Assembly: GCA_016708125.1 (NCBI GenBank)
Contig: JADJGF010000001.1
Span: forward strand, 642,001 to 706,000
DNA from: Ignavibacteriota bacterium
GTDB taxonomy: Bacteria > Bacteroidota > Ignavibacteria > Ignavibacteriales > Melioribacteraceae
Reading direction: 5' to 3'
Length of the DNA stretch: 64,000 bases
The number at the start of each line of letters is the position of its first letter. Within the stretch, counting starts at the first letter, position 1. The notes beneath the pieces are model-generated. The model saw only the letters and a list, made by a program, of their open reading frames with translations. It was not told the origin of the DNA and searched no databases. Made by a program: the position numbers and the translations under genes. Of this stretch, positions 34,464-44,811 are shown piece after piece.

Positions 34464-37241
34464 ATGAAGAAACAAAATTTAATTGTTGTTTTCTTACTAC
34501 TTTTTACGGCTATAATATCTGCCCAAAAAGTTGAAGATATTGATATCAAATATGAAAAATTTGTGCTGGATAATGGTCTCACACTTATTGTTCATGAAGA
34601 TCATAAAGCTCCAATTGTTGCAGTAAATGTTTGGTATCATGTTGGATCAAAAAATGAAAAAGACGGAAAAACTGGTTTTGCACATTTGTTTGAACATTTG
34701 ATGTTCAACGGAAGTGAAAATTTTGATGACGATTATTTTCAAGCTCTGGAAAGAGTCGGTGCAACAGATTTAAACGGAACAACAAATGAAGACCGCACAA
34801 ATTATTTTCAAAATGTTCCAACTTCCGCAGTTGATTTAGCGCTTTGGATGGAATCCGACAGAATGGGACATTTACTTGGAGCCATTACTCAAGCCAAACT
34901 TGATGAACAGCGCGGAGTAGTTCAAAATGAAAAACGCCAAGGTGAAAATCAGCCTTACGCAATTGCTTTTGAAATGATCCAACATAATACATTTCCCAAA
35001 GGTCATCCATATTCTTGGACAGTAATCGGATCGATGGAAGATTTGGATGCCGCAAGTTTGGAAGATGTTCACGAGTGGTTCAAAACTTATTATGGTGCAG
35101 CTAATGCAGTTTTAGTTGTTGCCGGAGATATTTCAGCCGCAGATGCAAAAGCTAAAGTTGAAAAATATTTTGGTGATATTCCTTCCGGACCGCCAATTAA
35201 AAAACATGAAGCTTGGGTTGCAAAAATGGAAGGAACAAAAAGACAAACTGCTCAAGATAGAGTTCCGCAATCAAGAATTTATAAAACTTGGAATATTCCC
35301 GAATGGAAAAATAAAGAATTGGTTTATTTGGATTTGGTAAGCGATGTTCTTGCCTCCGGAAAAGTTTCAAGATTATTTAAAAGATTAGTTTATGATGAAC
35401 AAATTGCAACTGAAGTAAACGCAAGTTATAGTCCGGGAGAAATTGCAAGTCAATTTAATATTACTGCAACTGCAAAACCCGGTGTTGAATTATCACTTTT
35501 AGAAAAAGCAATTAATGAAGAATTGGCAAAATTTTTAGCTGAAGGTCCAACTCAAAAAGAATTGGAAAGAGTTAAAACTCAGCACATTGCAAATTTTGTT
35601 AGAGGAATTGAAAGAATTGGCGGATTCGGTGGAAAGTCTGATATTCTTGCGCAGTCTCAAGTTTTTGGCGGCTCACCGGATTTTTACAAAGAAAAATTAA
35701 AATTGGCTTCATCGGCAACAGTTAAAGATTTACAAAATTCTGCTGTAAAATGGCTTTCTGACGGAGTAAATATTTTAGAAGTTCATCCTTTCCCGCAATA
35801 TGCAGAAGCTCCAATTGGTGCCGATAGATCAAAATTGCCGGAAACCGGAACTCCGCCGGCTGCAAAATTTCCGGAAATTCAGAAAGCAACATTATCAAAC
35901 GGATTACATATAATGCTAGCACAAAGTGATGCAATTCCGGTTGTAAATTTTAGAATGATTGTTGATGCCGGTTATTCTTCCGATCAATTTGCATTGCCGG
36001 GAACAGCTTCTCTCGCACTATCAATGATGCAGGAAGGAACAAAATCAAAATCTTCCTTGCAAATTAGTGAAGAGCTTGCAATGTTGGGAGCAAACTTAAA
36101 TACATTTTCAAATTTGGATATTTCAACAATTTCGTTGTCATCACTAAAATCAAATTTGGATAAATCATTAAATCTTTTTGCAGATGTTTTATTAAATCCT
36201 TCCTTTCCGGAAAATGAATTAGATAGACTGAAAAAAGAAACATTCTCAAGAATTCAGAGAGAAAAAGCAACACCAATACAAATGGCATTGCGAGTTTTCC
36301 CGCAATATATTTATGGAAAAGATCATGCTTACGGTTTGCCGTTTACCGGTTCTGGATATGAAGAATCCGTTGCTAAAATATCCAAAGCTGATTTAGAAAA
36401 ATTTCATCAAACTTGGATAAGACCAAATAATTCTACTTTGGTTGTTGTTGGTGATATAACAATGGATGAAGTTAGAAATAAATTAGAAGATCTTTTTGAA
36501 AATTGGGAAAAGGCTGAAGTTCCAAAAAAGAATATTTCTCAAGTTGGATTAAAAGAAAAATCAACTATTTATTTAATGGATAGACCGGGTTCACAACAAT
36601 CAATTATTTTAGCGGGACATGCGGCTCCTCCAAAATCAGATAAAGATAATATCGCACTTGAAGCAATGAATACAATACTCGGCGGATCTTTCACTTCAAG
36701 AATTAATATGAATTTACGCGAAGATAAACATTGGTCATATGGATCACAAAGTATTTTGCTTGGTGCAAAAGGTCAGCGCCCATTTTTAGTTTTTGCAATG
36801 GTTCAGTCAGATAAAACCAAAGAATCTGTTGTTGAAGTTAAAAAAGAATTGAGTGGAATTCTTGGCGTAAAACCAGCAACCGAAGATGAACTTAATAAAA
36901 TAAAACTTAACGAAACTTTAAGTTTGCCGGGAAGCTGGGAAACCGGAAATTCTATTGCCGGATCATTGAGTGAGATGATTCAATATGGATATCCGGAAGA
37001 TTATTTTTCAACTTATGCCGATAAAATGAATGCTTTGAATTTGAATGACATTAACAAAGCAGCAGAAAAAGTTATAAATCCCGAAAAGATTGATTGGGTA
37101 GTTGTGGGTGATAAAGCTCAAGTTGAAGAAAATTTAAAGCAATTAGGTATGGAAATAAAACTTATTGATACTGATGGAAATGTTATTGAACAAGAATTGA
37201 AAAAACCAGAAAAAACAGAAACATCAAAAATTAATAATTAA
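34464..37241 (+). CDS. Fused M16-family zinc peptidase, active plus inactive halves
   Basis: 925 residues, exported (signal peptide to SAQK, 21). The N-terminal half (about 30-445) carries the zinc motif HLFEH (74-78) in GKTGFAHLFEHLMFNGSENF and the downstream Glu region VVQNEKRQGENQPYA. The second half (about 465-905) starts at KATLSNGLHIMLAQSDAIPVVNFRMIVDAGYSSDQ; where HxxEH is expected it has no zinc ligands, but it keeps LREDKHWSYGSQS. This is a pitrilysin-like fusion of the same two parts that are separate genes at 18991-22412. Shine-Dalgarno AGAGGA. Followed by a strong terminator. Confidence 0.93.
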   Translation: MKKQNLIVVFLLLFTAIISAQKVEDIDIKYEKFVLDNGLTLIVHEDHKAPIVAVNVWYHVGSKNEKDGKTGFAHLFEHLMFNGSENFDDDYFQALERVGATDLNGTTNEDRTNYFQNVPTSAVDLALWMESDRMGHLLGAITQAKLDEQRGVVQNEKRQGENQPYAIAFEMIQHNTFPKGHPYSWTVIGSMEDLDAASLEDVHEWFKTYYGAANAVLVVAGDISAADAKAKVEKYFGDIPSGPPIKKHEAWVAKMEGTKRQTAQDRVPQSRIYKTWNIPEWKNKELVYLDLVSDVLASGKVSRLFKRLVYDEQIATEVNASYSPGEIASQFNITATAKPGVELSLLEKAINEELAKFLAEGPTQKELERVKTQHIANFVRGIERIGGFGGKSDILAQSQVFGGSPDFYKEKLKLASSATVKDLQNSAVKWLSDGVNILEVHPFPQYAEAPIGADRSKLPETGTPPAAKFPEIQKATLSNGLHIMLAQSDAIPVVNFRMIVDAGYSSDQFALPGTASLALSMMQEGTKSKSSLQISEELAMLGANLNTFSNLDISTISLSSLKSNLDKSLNLFADVLLNPSFPENELDRLKKETFSRIQREKATPIQMALRVFPQYIYGKDHAYGLPFTGSGYEESVAKISKADLEKFHQTWIRPNNSTLVVVGDITMDEVRNKLEDLFENWEKAEVPKKNISQVGLKEKSTIYLMDRPGSQQSIILAGHAAPPKSDKDNIALEAMNTILGGSFTSRINMNLREDKHWSYGSQSILLGAKGQRPFLVFAMVQSDKTKESVVEVKKELSGILGVKPATEDELNKIKLNETLSLPGSWETGNSIAGSLSEMIQYGYPEDYFSTYADKMNALNLNDINKAAEKVINPEKIDWVVVGDKAQVEENLKQLGMEIKLIDTDGNVIEQELKKPEKTETSKINN

Positions 37242-37253
37242 ATCCATAATATG

Positions 37254-37287
37254 TAGAGACGCAAAATTTTGCGTCTCTATTTTTTTT
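37254..37287 (+). terminator. Perfect palindromic terminator, TAGAGACGCA family
   Basis: TAGAGACGCAAAA (37254-37266) is followed directly by its exact complement (37267-37279) and a run of T. It ends the fused M16 gene and shares its arm sequence with the repeat at 5307-5348. Confidence 0.85.
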
Positions 37288-37319
37288 GTTAATTAATTTT
37301 CTGAATGAACAGCTTTATT

Positions 37320-38024
37320 CTACAACACTTTCCAATAAATTATAATTGGCTCAATTTGTAGTCCATTAAAAACCAATTTATAATCTTCGTTTAAATCTTT
37401 AGATTCAAAAATTCTTTTATCATTTTCTGAAAAAGGTGAAAAAGTAATTATTGCATTTAAATATCCATCAAGTTGGAAATAATCTTCTACAAATAATCCT
37501 TTAACATTTATTACTCTGCTAAAATCTCCATTCATATTTTCAAGAAAAAAATATGAATATCCGTCTTCTAAAAATATTGGTTCAAAAGGATCACTTATAT
37601 TTTCAAAATATATTTTAAAAGAATATCCTTTTGTAAAGTTAGAATCAGATTCAACAATTTTATTCAATTTTTCGTCGAAAGTAAAATTTGTAAAATCATC
37701 CAAATAACTTTTCAATATTTGAAAATATGCCTTTTCTCCAAGCCTCTTTTCAATCATTTCCTTTTTTGCAATTGCTTGAATACTTATCGTATTCAATAAC
37801 ATTGCCTTTATAACTACTTTTTGATTTATCGGTCCAACATTTAAAAGTAGATTTGAAATATTACTAATGGTATAAAAATTTAATACTTTATTGCATTCTT
37901 CCAATGTCCAGCTCTCGGCATTTTTAATTAGTATTTTAGAAATACTGTCTTTGTTTACATATTTTAAAGTTGCGCAAGATGATATTATAAGAATTAAGAA
38001 AAATGAAATGGGTATTTTTTTCAT
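37320..38024 (-). CDS. Lipoprotein of unknown function
   Basis: 234 residues. The signal peptide ends in a lipobox, IISSCAT (Cys17), so it is a lipoprotein. The mature part has a helical first half (about 30-115, with KVVIKAMLLNTISIQAIAKKEMIEKRLGEKAYFQILKSYLDDF) and a beta-rich second half with repeated Phe/Tyr strands. I do not recognise a family. It lies 48 bases from the esterase gene on the same strand (which is upstream), so it may be in the same transcript, and is convergent with the fused M16 gene. No function is proposed. Confidence 0.65.
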   Translation of the reverse strand: MKKIPISFFLILIISSCATLKYVNKDSISKILIKNAESWTLEECNKVLNFYTISNISNLLLNVGPINQKVVIKAMLLNTISIQAIAKKEMIEKRLGEKAYFQILKSYLDDFTNFTFDEKLNKIVESDSNFTKGYSFKIYFENISDPFEPIFLEDGYSYFFLENMNGDFSRVINVKGLFVEDYFQLDGYLNAIITFSPFSENDKRIFESKDLNEDYKLVFNGLQIEPIIIYWKVL

Positions 38025-38071
38025 ATTGAAAATCTATTTTTAAGAAATTTAATTATTATTGAATGTTGATA

Positions 38072-38875
38072 TCAAGGTAAATTAATAGTTGTTTTCCCAA
38101 ATAAAAATTGCAACGGAATGTGTAGTCTTTTCGCCCAATCACTTTCAGTGTGTTTACTTCCTTCATCTAAAAGCATTTTAAAATTTGCTAAATCATTAAA
38201 ATTATTTTGCATCAATAATTCAGACATTCTTATAAAATCTCCGACTAATTCCTTTTCTTCACTTCCGCAATCAATATATAATTTTGTTTTTTCATTAATA
38301 TTTGGAGTAATATTTTTCACCATATTAAAAACTTCTCCGTTGTCAATCCAAAATGAATTTGATAAACATGCGGCGTTGCCAAATATTTTTGGGAAATTCC
38401 AAAAAAGTTGAAATGAAATTAATCCGCCTAAAGATGAGCCCATTATTGCAGTTTTAGATGCAAGCGGAATTGTACGATAATTTTCATCAATAAATGATTT
38501 TAATTCTTTGATTAAAAAACTTGCGTACTTTTTTCCTTTTTCGGTAAAGTAATTATATTCTTCCAATCTATCTTTGTGATTATAAATTCCTACAACAATA
38601 ATTTCTTCAATAATTTTTTGCGAAATTAATTTTGTTAGAATCTCGTCGACTTTCCAATCGTAACCAATGTAAGAAGTTTTTGGATCAAATAAATTTTGTC
38701 CGTCTTGCATATACAAAACGGGATATTTTTTTATACTTGAATGATATGATGGAGGTAGCCAGATTAAAATATCGCGTTCATTTTTTAAATGAACGCTGTA
38801 AAATTCATGAAGATATTCAATATCGCCAATGATTTCATCAGAATTTATTATATATGAATTGAGGTTTTCCAACAT
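38072..38875 (-). CDS. Putative esterase, alpha/beta hydrolase (esterase D family)
   Basis: 267 residues. The catalytic features of the esterase D / enterochelin-esterase fold are present: RDILIWLPPSYHSSIKKYPVLYMQDGQNLFD, with the nucleophile elbow GSSLGG (about 147-152), an acidic region around LYIDCGSEEKE, and His in DEGSKHTESDW. No signal peptide is seen, so it is probably cytoplasmic. The substrate is unknown; relatives act on siderophore esters or short acyl esters. The ATG at 38875 is preferred to GTG at 38878. Possibly cotranscribed with the lipoprotein gene. Confidence 0.85.
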   Translation of the reverse strand: MLENLNSYIINSDEIIGDIEYLHEFYSVHLKNERDILIWLPPSYHSSIKKYPVLYMQDGQNLFDPKTSYIGYDWKVDEILTKLISQKIIEEIIVVGIYNHKDRLEEYNYFTEKGKKYASFLIKELKSFIDENYRTIPLASKTAIMGSSLGGLISFQLFWNFPKIFGNAACLSNSFWIDNGEVFNMVKNITPNINEKTKLYIDCGSEEKELVGDFIRMSELLMQNNFNDLANFKMLLDEGSKHTESDWAKRLHIPLQFLFGKTTINLP

Positions 38876-38952
38876 CACATTTTTACGATTGTTCTATTTC
38901 TAGTTGTTTAAAGTTAATAACTCAATTCAAAATAAATAAATTTTGAAAAAAA

Positions 38953-40092
38953 TTATTTTAATTCTTCAATTTGTTGTTTAAAAATTACGCCTCTTTCTTT
39001 TAATCCGTTTAACATAAAATCTACACACTTATGGTTTTGACCAATAAATTCGGGTGGACAAACACCTTTTTTATCAAATAATCCTTTTGCAAGCATTCTA
39101 ATTGCAGTGGTTGCAGTATAACCTGTTGTCCTTGCCATTGAATGAGTATTTGTTTTTTCATCGTATCTATCAAGCAAATCATAAGTATATCTTAGATTTT
39201 TATTTTCCTTTTTTCCTTCAATTATTACTTTCATTAATGTAAATTCTAAATCATTATTTTTTAATTCCCACATTGGAAATAAAAGTTTTGAAGTAAAATC
39301 AATCGGTCGAATTTTCATCCCTTTAACTTCAATTTCATCATAATTAAAAAATCCGGCTTCACGAAATATTTTCATTTTTTCTATATGTCCCAAATATCTT
39401 AAAGTTTTCTCTTTCATATTCGGAACTTTTAGAGTGAATGCTAAAGACCTTAATCCATCGCTGTTAAAAGCTTCAAGTGTTCCGATCTCCGGAAAATGAA
39501 TTATTTCCGGATCAGAAAGTGCTGGACGAATTACAAGTTTTCCATTTTCAACATATCTTGCTGGGCGAGTATATTCTTCAATAACATCGATTGGAGAAAA
39601 TGGTGCTTTATATTCAAAAGGATAATCTCGAATTACCGGCAAACCGCCGACATAAATTAGGATTGTTTCTGTTTCATCCAAAATTGAATTTACATAACCA
39701 GCCAATAAATTACTCATTCCCGGAGCAACACCGCAATCAACAATTGCAGTTACATTATTTTCTTTTGCTAATTTATCAAGTTCAGAAGTATCTTCCGGTG
39801 AAAATGCAATATCCACAACATTTTTACCGGATTTTATAATTTCTTTTAAAGTTTCAAATCCCATAAAACCGGGAACAGCATTTAAAACAATATCAGAATT
39901 TTCGAGAAGAATTTTAAGTTTATTTTTATCAGATATGTCAATTTCTTTTTTCTCAATTGCAATTTCACTTGGAATTCTATCAAGATTGTTTTTATTTATA
40001 TCAGCAATCGTCACTTCAAATTCTTTATCTTTTGAAAGATCAATTGCCATTGGTCTGCCGACTAATCCACTTCCTAATACTAACACTTTCAT
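38953..40092 (-). CDS. Saccharopine-dehydrogenase-family oxidoreductase
   Basis: 379 residues of the saccharopine dehydrogenase / reductase fold. The N-terminal Rossmann motif is VLVLGSGLVGRPMA (3-16). The family core follows: DIVLNAVPGFMGFETLKEIIKSGKNVVDIAF, IVDCGVAPGMSNLLAG, and a C-terminal Rossmann helix with ARTTGYTATTAIRMLAKGLF. Members link 2-oxo acids and amino acids (lysine biosynthesis or catabolism) or act on carboxynorspermidine. The exact substrate is open. Shine-Dalgarno GGAG. The gene lies 132 bases downstream of the ten-gene operon at 40225-55431 but is probably a separate unit. Confidence 0.85.
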   Translation of the reverse strand: MKVLVLGSGLVGRPMAIDLSKDKEFEVTIADINKNNLDRIPSEIAIEKKEIDISDKNKLKILLENSDIVLNAVPGFMGFETLKEIIKSGKNVVDIAFSPEDTSELDKLAKENNVTAIVDCGVAPGMSNLLAGYVNSILDETETILIYVGGLPVIRDYPFEYKAPFSPIDVIEEYTRPARYVENGKLVIRPALSDPEIIHFPEIGTLEAFNSDGLRSLAFTLKVPNMKEKTLRYLGHIEKMKIFREAGFFNYDEIEVKGMKIRPIDFTSKLLFPMWELKNNDLEFTLMKVIIEGKKENKNLRYTYDLLDRYDEKTNTHSMARTTGYTATTAIRMLAKGLFDKKGVCPPEFIGQNHKCVDFMLNGLKERGVIFKQQIEELK

Positions 40093-40224
40093 ATTAATTT
40101 CTCCGAGAATAATTTTGATTAAATTGTTTAATAAATTTTAAAATATCTCAGAATGGATTAGAGTCCACTGAAGCGATTGAGAAATGCTATTGCAGAAAAA
40201 TAATTTTTGAATCCAAAAAATATT

Positions 40225-41757
40225 TTATTCATTGTGATTTAAATTTGTACAATTATTTTTAGTTTTTCTAATTACTCGTAAAATAGGAAAAGTGTTTTTC
40301 CTTTTCAACAAATGTTCAAATTTCTTATAAGTAACTAATCCCAGCATTGATTTCGGTTCCAATGCAGTAACTATCAAATTACCAAGCAATTGATTTGTAG
40401 GAATAAAATAATAATTTTCCTGTACAATTTTTCTGCTTATAAAACCTCCATCAACAATTGGATTTACAATTATATCTCCTTCAAAGTCAATAGAATCAAT
40501 ATCTTGAATTAAATATTCTTCAATTAAATCATCATTCATTATTTCATAAATTTTATGAGTTATTTTATGCCGATTTAACCAAGCAACTAATTCAACGGAA
40601 TCTTTATGTATTAAATAACCTTGTGGTTTTTCAATTTCATAAATTGATCTAACTTCGGGCTTAAAATTATTTACATAAAAAGTTGTATCAGTATTTGTCT
40701 TAAGCGAAAGCAAATGAAGTTCCAGTTTACTTCCATTATTAAAATGATCTAACTGAATTGCAATTTTTTCATCTTCTTTTGGATTAAGTAATTTCAATCT
40801 TTCATTTTTTACTAATTCAATTACTTGCGAATTATTATTATATAAATATTTAAGCAAGCCTAACATGCCTTGCATTTGTCCTTCTGATCTTCTCTGAATA
40901 TTACTAACCGTATAATCAATTCCGTTTATTCCTTCAAGAATAAATGAAAATGTATTTTGAATTCCAAATGATTGACGACCATCGTTAATATCGAAAGTAC
41001 TATAACGAATATAATCTTTTTCCGGAGGTCCGCCGGGAGAATAAATGTTAAATGAAAAATTCCTTTCATTTAAATAATTTTTAATAAATGGAATAAAAGA
41101 ATTATTTGACATATATCTAATTTCTTTAGAAATATTAATATTCGTATTGCTTCCATATTGTTCATCAATATTTCTTCTGTAACCAAAATCATCCCCAGCT
41201 TCAACAAACGGATAATATTCGTGAACATCAAGCGTAGCATCAAATAAATATTCATTGAATAAATTGTGTAATGCAAAAGTTTCCGGTTCTGTTAGAATTA
41301 AATGATTTCTATTAAGATCAGCATTGTTTCCATTTCGCCTTTTATTTTGTTCAGAACCATCGGGATTTACTTGCGGAATAAGCGCTAAATCAATTCTTTC
41401 AAAAAGAAAATTATTTTCCGGTTTTAATAATTCCTTAATTAGTAATAAAGAACCTTCCTTACCGGATTGTTCATTGCCATGTTGTTGAGCAAAGAACATG
41501 ACTTTAAGTTTTGATTTGTCCACGCCAAATTTGTCTTTGGAAAAAAACAAACAATATAAGTCGCGTTTTTCAACCGATTGACCAATTATTTTTGCTTCAA
41601 CCAAATCACTTGAATTGTCAACTTCTCTAATAAAATCAACAAGTTCAGAATAACTTGTAAATTTTTCAAACTTTGCTTTTTCCAATGGCGTTAAGATTTC
41701 TTGAGAAAATATAATTGTTGAAGCAATTAAAAAAATTATTCCAATATGTAATTTCAT
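40225..41757 (-). CDS. M14-family zinc carboxypeptidase, exported
   Basis: 510 residues; signal peptide to about IFSQ (19). The M14 catalytic domain (about 25-330) has the zinc ligands His93 and Glu96 in QQHGNEQSG and His179 in LDVHEYYPF. It also has the NPDG(131-134)..RNGNNADLNRNH substrate-binding run and a late Glu in FILEGIN (275) at the place of the catalytic Glu. The last 180 residues are a beta-rich extension of unknown fold. It is the last gene of a long operon; its ATG overlaps the stop of the S51/T9SS gene by 4 bases. Acts on peptides in the periplasm, probably trimming products of the partner peptidases. Confidence 0.87.
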   Translation of the reverse strand: MKLHIGIIFLIASTIIFSQEILTPLEKAKFEKFTSYSELVDFIREVDNSSDLVEAKIIGQSVEKRDLYCLFFSKDKFGVDKSKLKVMFFAQQHGNEQSGKEGSLLLIKELLKPENNFLFERIDLALIPQVNPDGSEQNKRRNGNNADLNRNHLILTEPETFALHNLFNEYLFDATLDVHEYYPFVEAGDDFGYRRNIDEQYGSNTNINISKEIRYMSNNSFIPFIKNYLNERNFSFNIYSPGGPPEKDYIRYSTFDINDGRQSFGIQNTFSFILEGINGIDYTVSNIQRRSEGQMQGMLGLLKYLYNNNSQVIELVKNERLKLLNPKEDEKIAIQLDHFNNGSKLELHLLSLKTNTDTTFYVNNFKPEVRSIYEIEKPQGYLIHKDSVELVAWLNRHKITHKIYEIMNDDLIEEYLIQDIDSIDFEGDIIVNPIVDGGFISRKIVQENYYFIPTNQLLGNLIVTALEPKSMLGLVTYKKFEHLLKRKNTFPILRVIRKTKNNCTNLNHNE

Positions 41758-43796
41758 TTTAGCAAAACCATTGATTTTGTTATCGAAAAATTATTTGTGT
41801 GTAACGTATAAAAATATATACCGCTTGGAAGATTTCTTCCATCAAATTGAATTTTATAATTTCCGGGATTTTGTTTTTGGTTTACTAATTCTGCAACTTC
41901 TCTTCCTAAAATATCATAAACTTTTAGTGTTGCATTGCTCAGACTAAAGTCTGAACCTACATTTGGAATTGAATAATTTATTGTTGTGTTTGGATTAAAC
42001 GGATTAGGATAATTTTGTTCCAAAGTAAAAATATTTTTTTTTAGAATCTCATCATTAACATTTATCGAATTAATTATCCCGAAGTTTCTATTTATCAATG
42101 AATATTGAAAATTAGAATTATTTGTTAATGATATTCTCAAATTATTCAATGCAACAATTTGCCGAGTTCCAGAATTAGATGAAGCTTTATATTTTGAAGA
42201 ATCAATATGTGTCGTTTCAGTCGCATCAATTATAATAAATGGAGTTTTGCAATTCCCTGATAAATTGGAATTCTCAAAATCTAAAGTAACTTTATCGTTT
42301 CCATCAACATAAATTCCATACTTTTTTTTATTCCGCATTTGATTGTAAAACACCGCGCTCATATTATTTTCAAAATAATCACTATTAACAAAGATTGAAG
42401 GTTGGTAAACAAAATCATTTGTTAAATTTAATCCTTGTTTCAAATTCATTCTTCCATAATACGAAGCATAAATATCATCTATTTCATAATCAACAAATTT
42501 TTCTGAAATAATTTTTCCGCAATCGCCAATAAACATAAGGGTTTTGTTTTGTTTCACTGAATTTTGAAATGCTTCAGAAACAATAAATTCCGGATTTCCT
42601 AATTTACTTAATAAGTCAAGTGAATCTCCGTAAAAAATAAAAACCTGAGCTTCATTAATTTTGTTAGCAAATACATTTGAATTTAATTCATCTTCTGAAA
42701 TGTAAATTGTAGTTGATGTAAATCCGCACGAATCTAAAAAATTATTTACTATCTCCGAATTTTCTGAAAATCCGTTATTTGAAATAATTAAAATATTTTT
42801 ATTTAATAATTCTTGAGATTCAGCTAAAATATTTTTTTTAGCATTTTGATTAATTTCATTTCCGCTAATTAATATTATTTTATTTTTAATAATATCCGAA
42901 TCACTTTGCATCGATATTTCTTTTGCAGAATTTGGAATAGTTTCGATTCTACGCCGATCAATATTGTACTTCCAGCCATCAATAAGTAAATCAGCACGCA
43001 AATTATCGATTGTTAATGTGCTATCGTATTGAAAATATTTTGATTGTTCATCCTTTGTAACAAAGAGAACTGAACCGCTTCCAAAAACTTCTGTTATTCC
43101 ATCGGGAGAAATACCAAGTGCAGTGCGATCATCAATTCCAATTCCCAACAAATCTTTACCGCTGAAAAAATTATTAAATAGAAATGTGAATAATCTTCCT
43201 TGCCTTGCTCTTTCAGTTAAGTGAGAATCGAAAATTACATTTTGGGCAAAATTTAAAAATGATGCTTCAAACTGCATATAATTATTAAAAGGATCCTGCA
43301 AAGCTTCATCAGAATAAACTGTTCCATTTTTTGCACTAAAATCAGATTCTCCAAGCACAGCAGCTCCGGCGCTTGTTCCTGCTATTACTCCTCCATTTTG
43401 AAAGACATAATTTATTGCAGAATCAACTTTAGTACCTTTCCAAAAACGAACATAATCCCATTGATCCCCGCCCTTAATAAAAATTGCTTTTGCGGAAATA
43501 ATTTCGTCATAATTCGATTGGAGATTTGCTTTGCTTTTAGAATTTATCATAAGATTGTAAGAAGTATCTGCACCAAAGGAAATAAAGTAATTTGGAATCC
43601 AGTTTGTTTCAGAATTTACTGATAGAACTAAAACTTTTCCAAAATTTGATTTTTCAACAATCCACGAATATGGTTTGTCGCTCCAATCATTATAATCTTC
43701 CGAGCCTCCGCCAATTGCACAAATATATCCTTGAGAATAAATCGAATTATAAAATATGAAGAATATTAGAATTGTTTTAAAAATGTTGGTAGACAA
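41754..43796 (-). CDS. Secreted cyanophycinase-like S51 peptidase with T9SS sorting domain
   Basis: 680 residues. A signal peptide (to about SQG, 22) is followed by an S51 domain (about 25-270): GGGSEDY, KGGDQWDY, the nucleophile Ser142 in AGTSAGAAVLG, His192 in FDSHLTERARQGRL, and GIGIDDRTAL where typical members have IDE. The Glu of the S51 triad is thus replaced by Asp. A middle region (about 280-585) is of unknown fold, and the last 85 residues are a T9SS type A sorting domain (NYPNPFNPNTTINYSI through SMVLLK). It should be exported to the cell surface. Start is TTG at 43796, 2 bases after the PorV-like gene stop. Family members cleave beta-aspartyl-arginine polymer (cyanophycin). Confidence 0.85.
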   Translation of the reverse strand: MSTNIFKTILIFFIFYNSIYSQGYICAIGGGSEDYNDWSDKPYSWIVEKSNFGKVLVLSVNSETNWIPNYFISFGADTSYNLMINSKSKANLQSNYDEIISAKAIFIKGGDQWDYVRFWKGTKVDSAINYVFQNGGVIAGTSAGAAVLGESDFSAKNGTVYSDEALQDPFNNYMQFEASFLNFAQNVIFDSHLTERARQGRLFTFLFNNFFSGKDLLGIGIDDRTALGISPDGITEVFGSGSVLFVTKDEQSKYFQYDSTLTIDNLRADLLIDGWKYNIDRRRIETIPNSAKEISMQSDSDIIKNKIILISGNEINQNAKKNILAESQELLNKNILIISNNGFSENSEIVNNFLDSCGFTSTTIYISEDELNSNVFANKINEAQVFIFYGDSLDLLSKLGNPEFIVSEAFQNSVKQNKTLMFIGDCGKIISEKFVDYEIDDIYASYYGRMNLKQGLNLTNDFVYQPSIFVNSDYFENNMSAVFYNQMRNKKKYGIYVDGNDKVTLDFENSNLSGNCKTPFIIIDATETTHIDSSKYKASSNSGTRQIVALNNLRISLTNNSNFQYSLINRNFGIINSINVNDEILKKNIFTLEQNYPNPFNPNTTINYSIPNVGSDFSLSNATLKVYDILGREVAELVNQKQNPGNYKIQFDGRNLPSGIYFYTLHTNNFSITKSMVLLK

Positions 43797-43798
43797 TT

Positions 43799-44794
43799 TT
43801 AAAAACCAAGTCCAATTGAAATTCTATGTACACTTGGAAGAATATCATAAAGTGAATATGCATAATCAAAATTTACAGATGTATTTTCAAAAATTATATT
43901 TGCACCGGCACCAAATGTAAAATCTTGATCACTATAATTATACTTATACCCGCCGCGAATAAAAAATCTATCAAAGAATGAAAGTTCAGTTCCAAAATGT
44001 GCACGTTCCTTATTATCATTGGGATGTGTTACATCAATTGCGCCAATCATTTTAACGAAATCATATTTTAAAATATCAAAACCAATTCCTATTTGAAAAT
44101 TTAATGGTAATGGAAATTCATCTGTCGATAGTCTGCTTGGCACTAATCTGCTTAATGGATAATCATCATCTTTTTTATAAGTAAAATCAAGATCGGTTCC
44201 GTCAAATTTAGTATCCGGACCGAAATTTGTCATACTCATTGCAATTGTTAAATTTTGAAAATCCAATAAATATTGTGTACCAATATCAAATGCAAATGCA
44301 TCGGCAGTTTCATTCCAAATTCGTTGAGAAATATATTTTACTGATAAACCAACTGTAAAACGATCTGTTAAATTTCTTGCGTATGATAAAGAAAGTGCAA
44401 CATCGCCGCCATCAAAAAATCTTCCGGTTCCATTCGGTTCTTCTTCAGTTGTAATTTCCATTTTATCCGTACTGAAAACAATTATCGACGCGCCAAAAGT
44501 TCCAACATTTTCTATACTCGAAATTAATGAAGCCGCATTAAAATCAAAAAGATCAAACCAATTCATATATGAAAAATGAGCTTGAACATTATTGATTTTT
44601 GCAATTCCGGCGGGATTCCAAAATACAGATGAAGCATCATTTGTAATTCCGATAATCGCTCCCCCCATTGCTTCAGCTCTTGCTCCAACCGGTATTTGCA
44701 GAAATTGTGCTCCAGATGTTCCGAGGTTTGGATTTTGCGCAAACACAAAATTTGCAGTAATTAAAGAGCTAATAATCAGAAGCAGTTTTTTCAT
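43799..44794 (-). CDS. PorV-like outer-membrane protein
   Basis: 331 residues; signal peptide to FAQN (20). A FadL-superfamily beta-barrel of the PorV/PorQ type: LQIPVGARAEAMGGAIIGITNDASSVFWNPAGIA with the NPAG motif, then regular strands and a C-terminal HRISIGLGF. PorV is the outer-membrane protein that moves sorting-domain cargo to the attachment machinery of T9SS; paralogues near receptor genes are probably dedicated versions. Strong Shine-Dalgarno (GGAGAA). It lies between the FN3/T9SS gene (17 bases) and the S51/T9SS gene (2 bases), so it is made together with two T9SS cargo proteins. Confidence 0.85.
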   Translation of the reverse strand: MKKLLLIISSLITANFVFAQNPNLGTSGAQFLQIPVGARAEAMGGAIIGITNDASSVFWNPAGIAKINNVQAHFSYMNWFDLFDFNAASLISSIENVGTFGASIIVFSTDKMEITTEEEPNGTGRFFDGGDVALSLSYARNLTDRFTVGLSVKYISQRIWNETADAFAFDIGTQYLLDFQNLTIAMSMTNFGPDTKFDGTDLDFTYKKDDDYPLSRLVPSRLSTDEFPLPLNFQIGIGFDILKYDFVKMIGAIDVTHPNDNKERAHFGTELSFFDRFFIRGGYKYNYSDQDFTFGAGANIIFENTSVNFDYAYSLYDILPSVHRISIGLGF

Positions 44795-44811
44795 TTTTTC
44801 TCCAACCCCAA

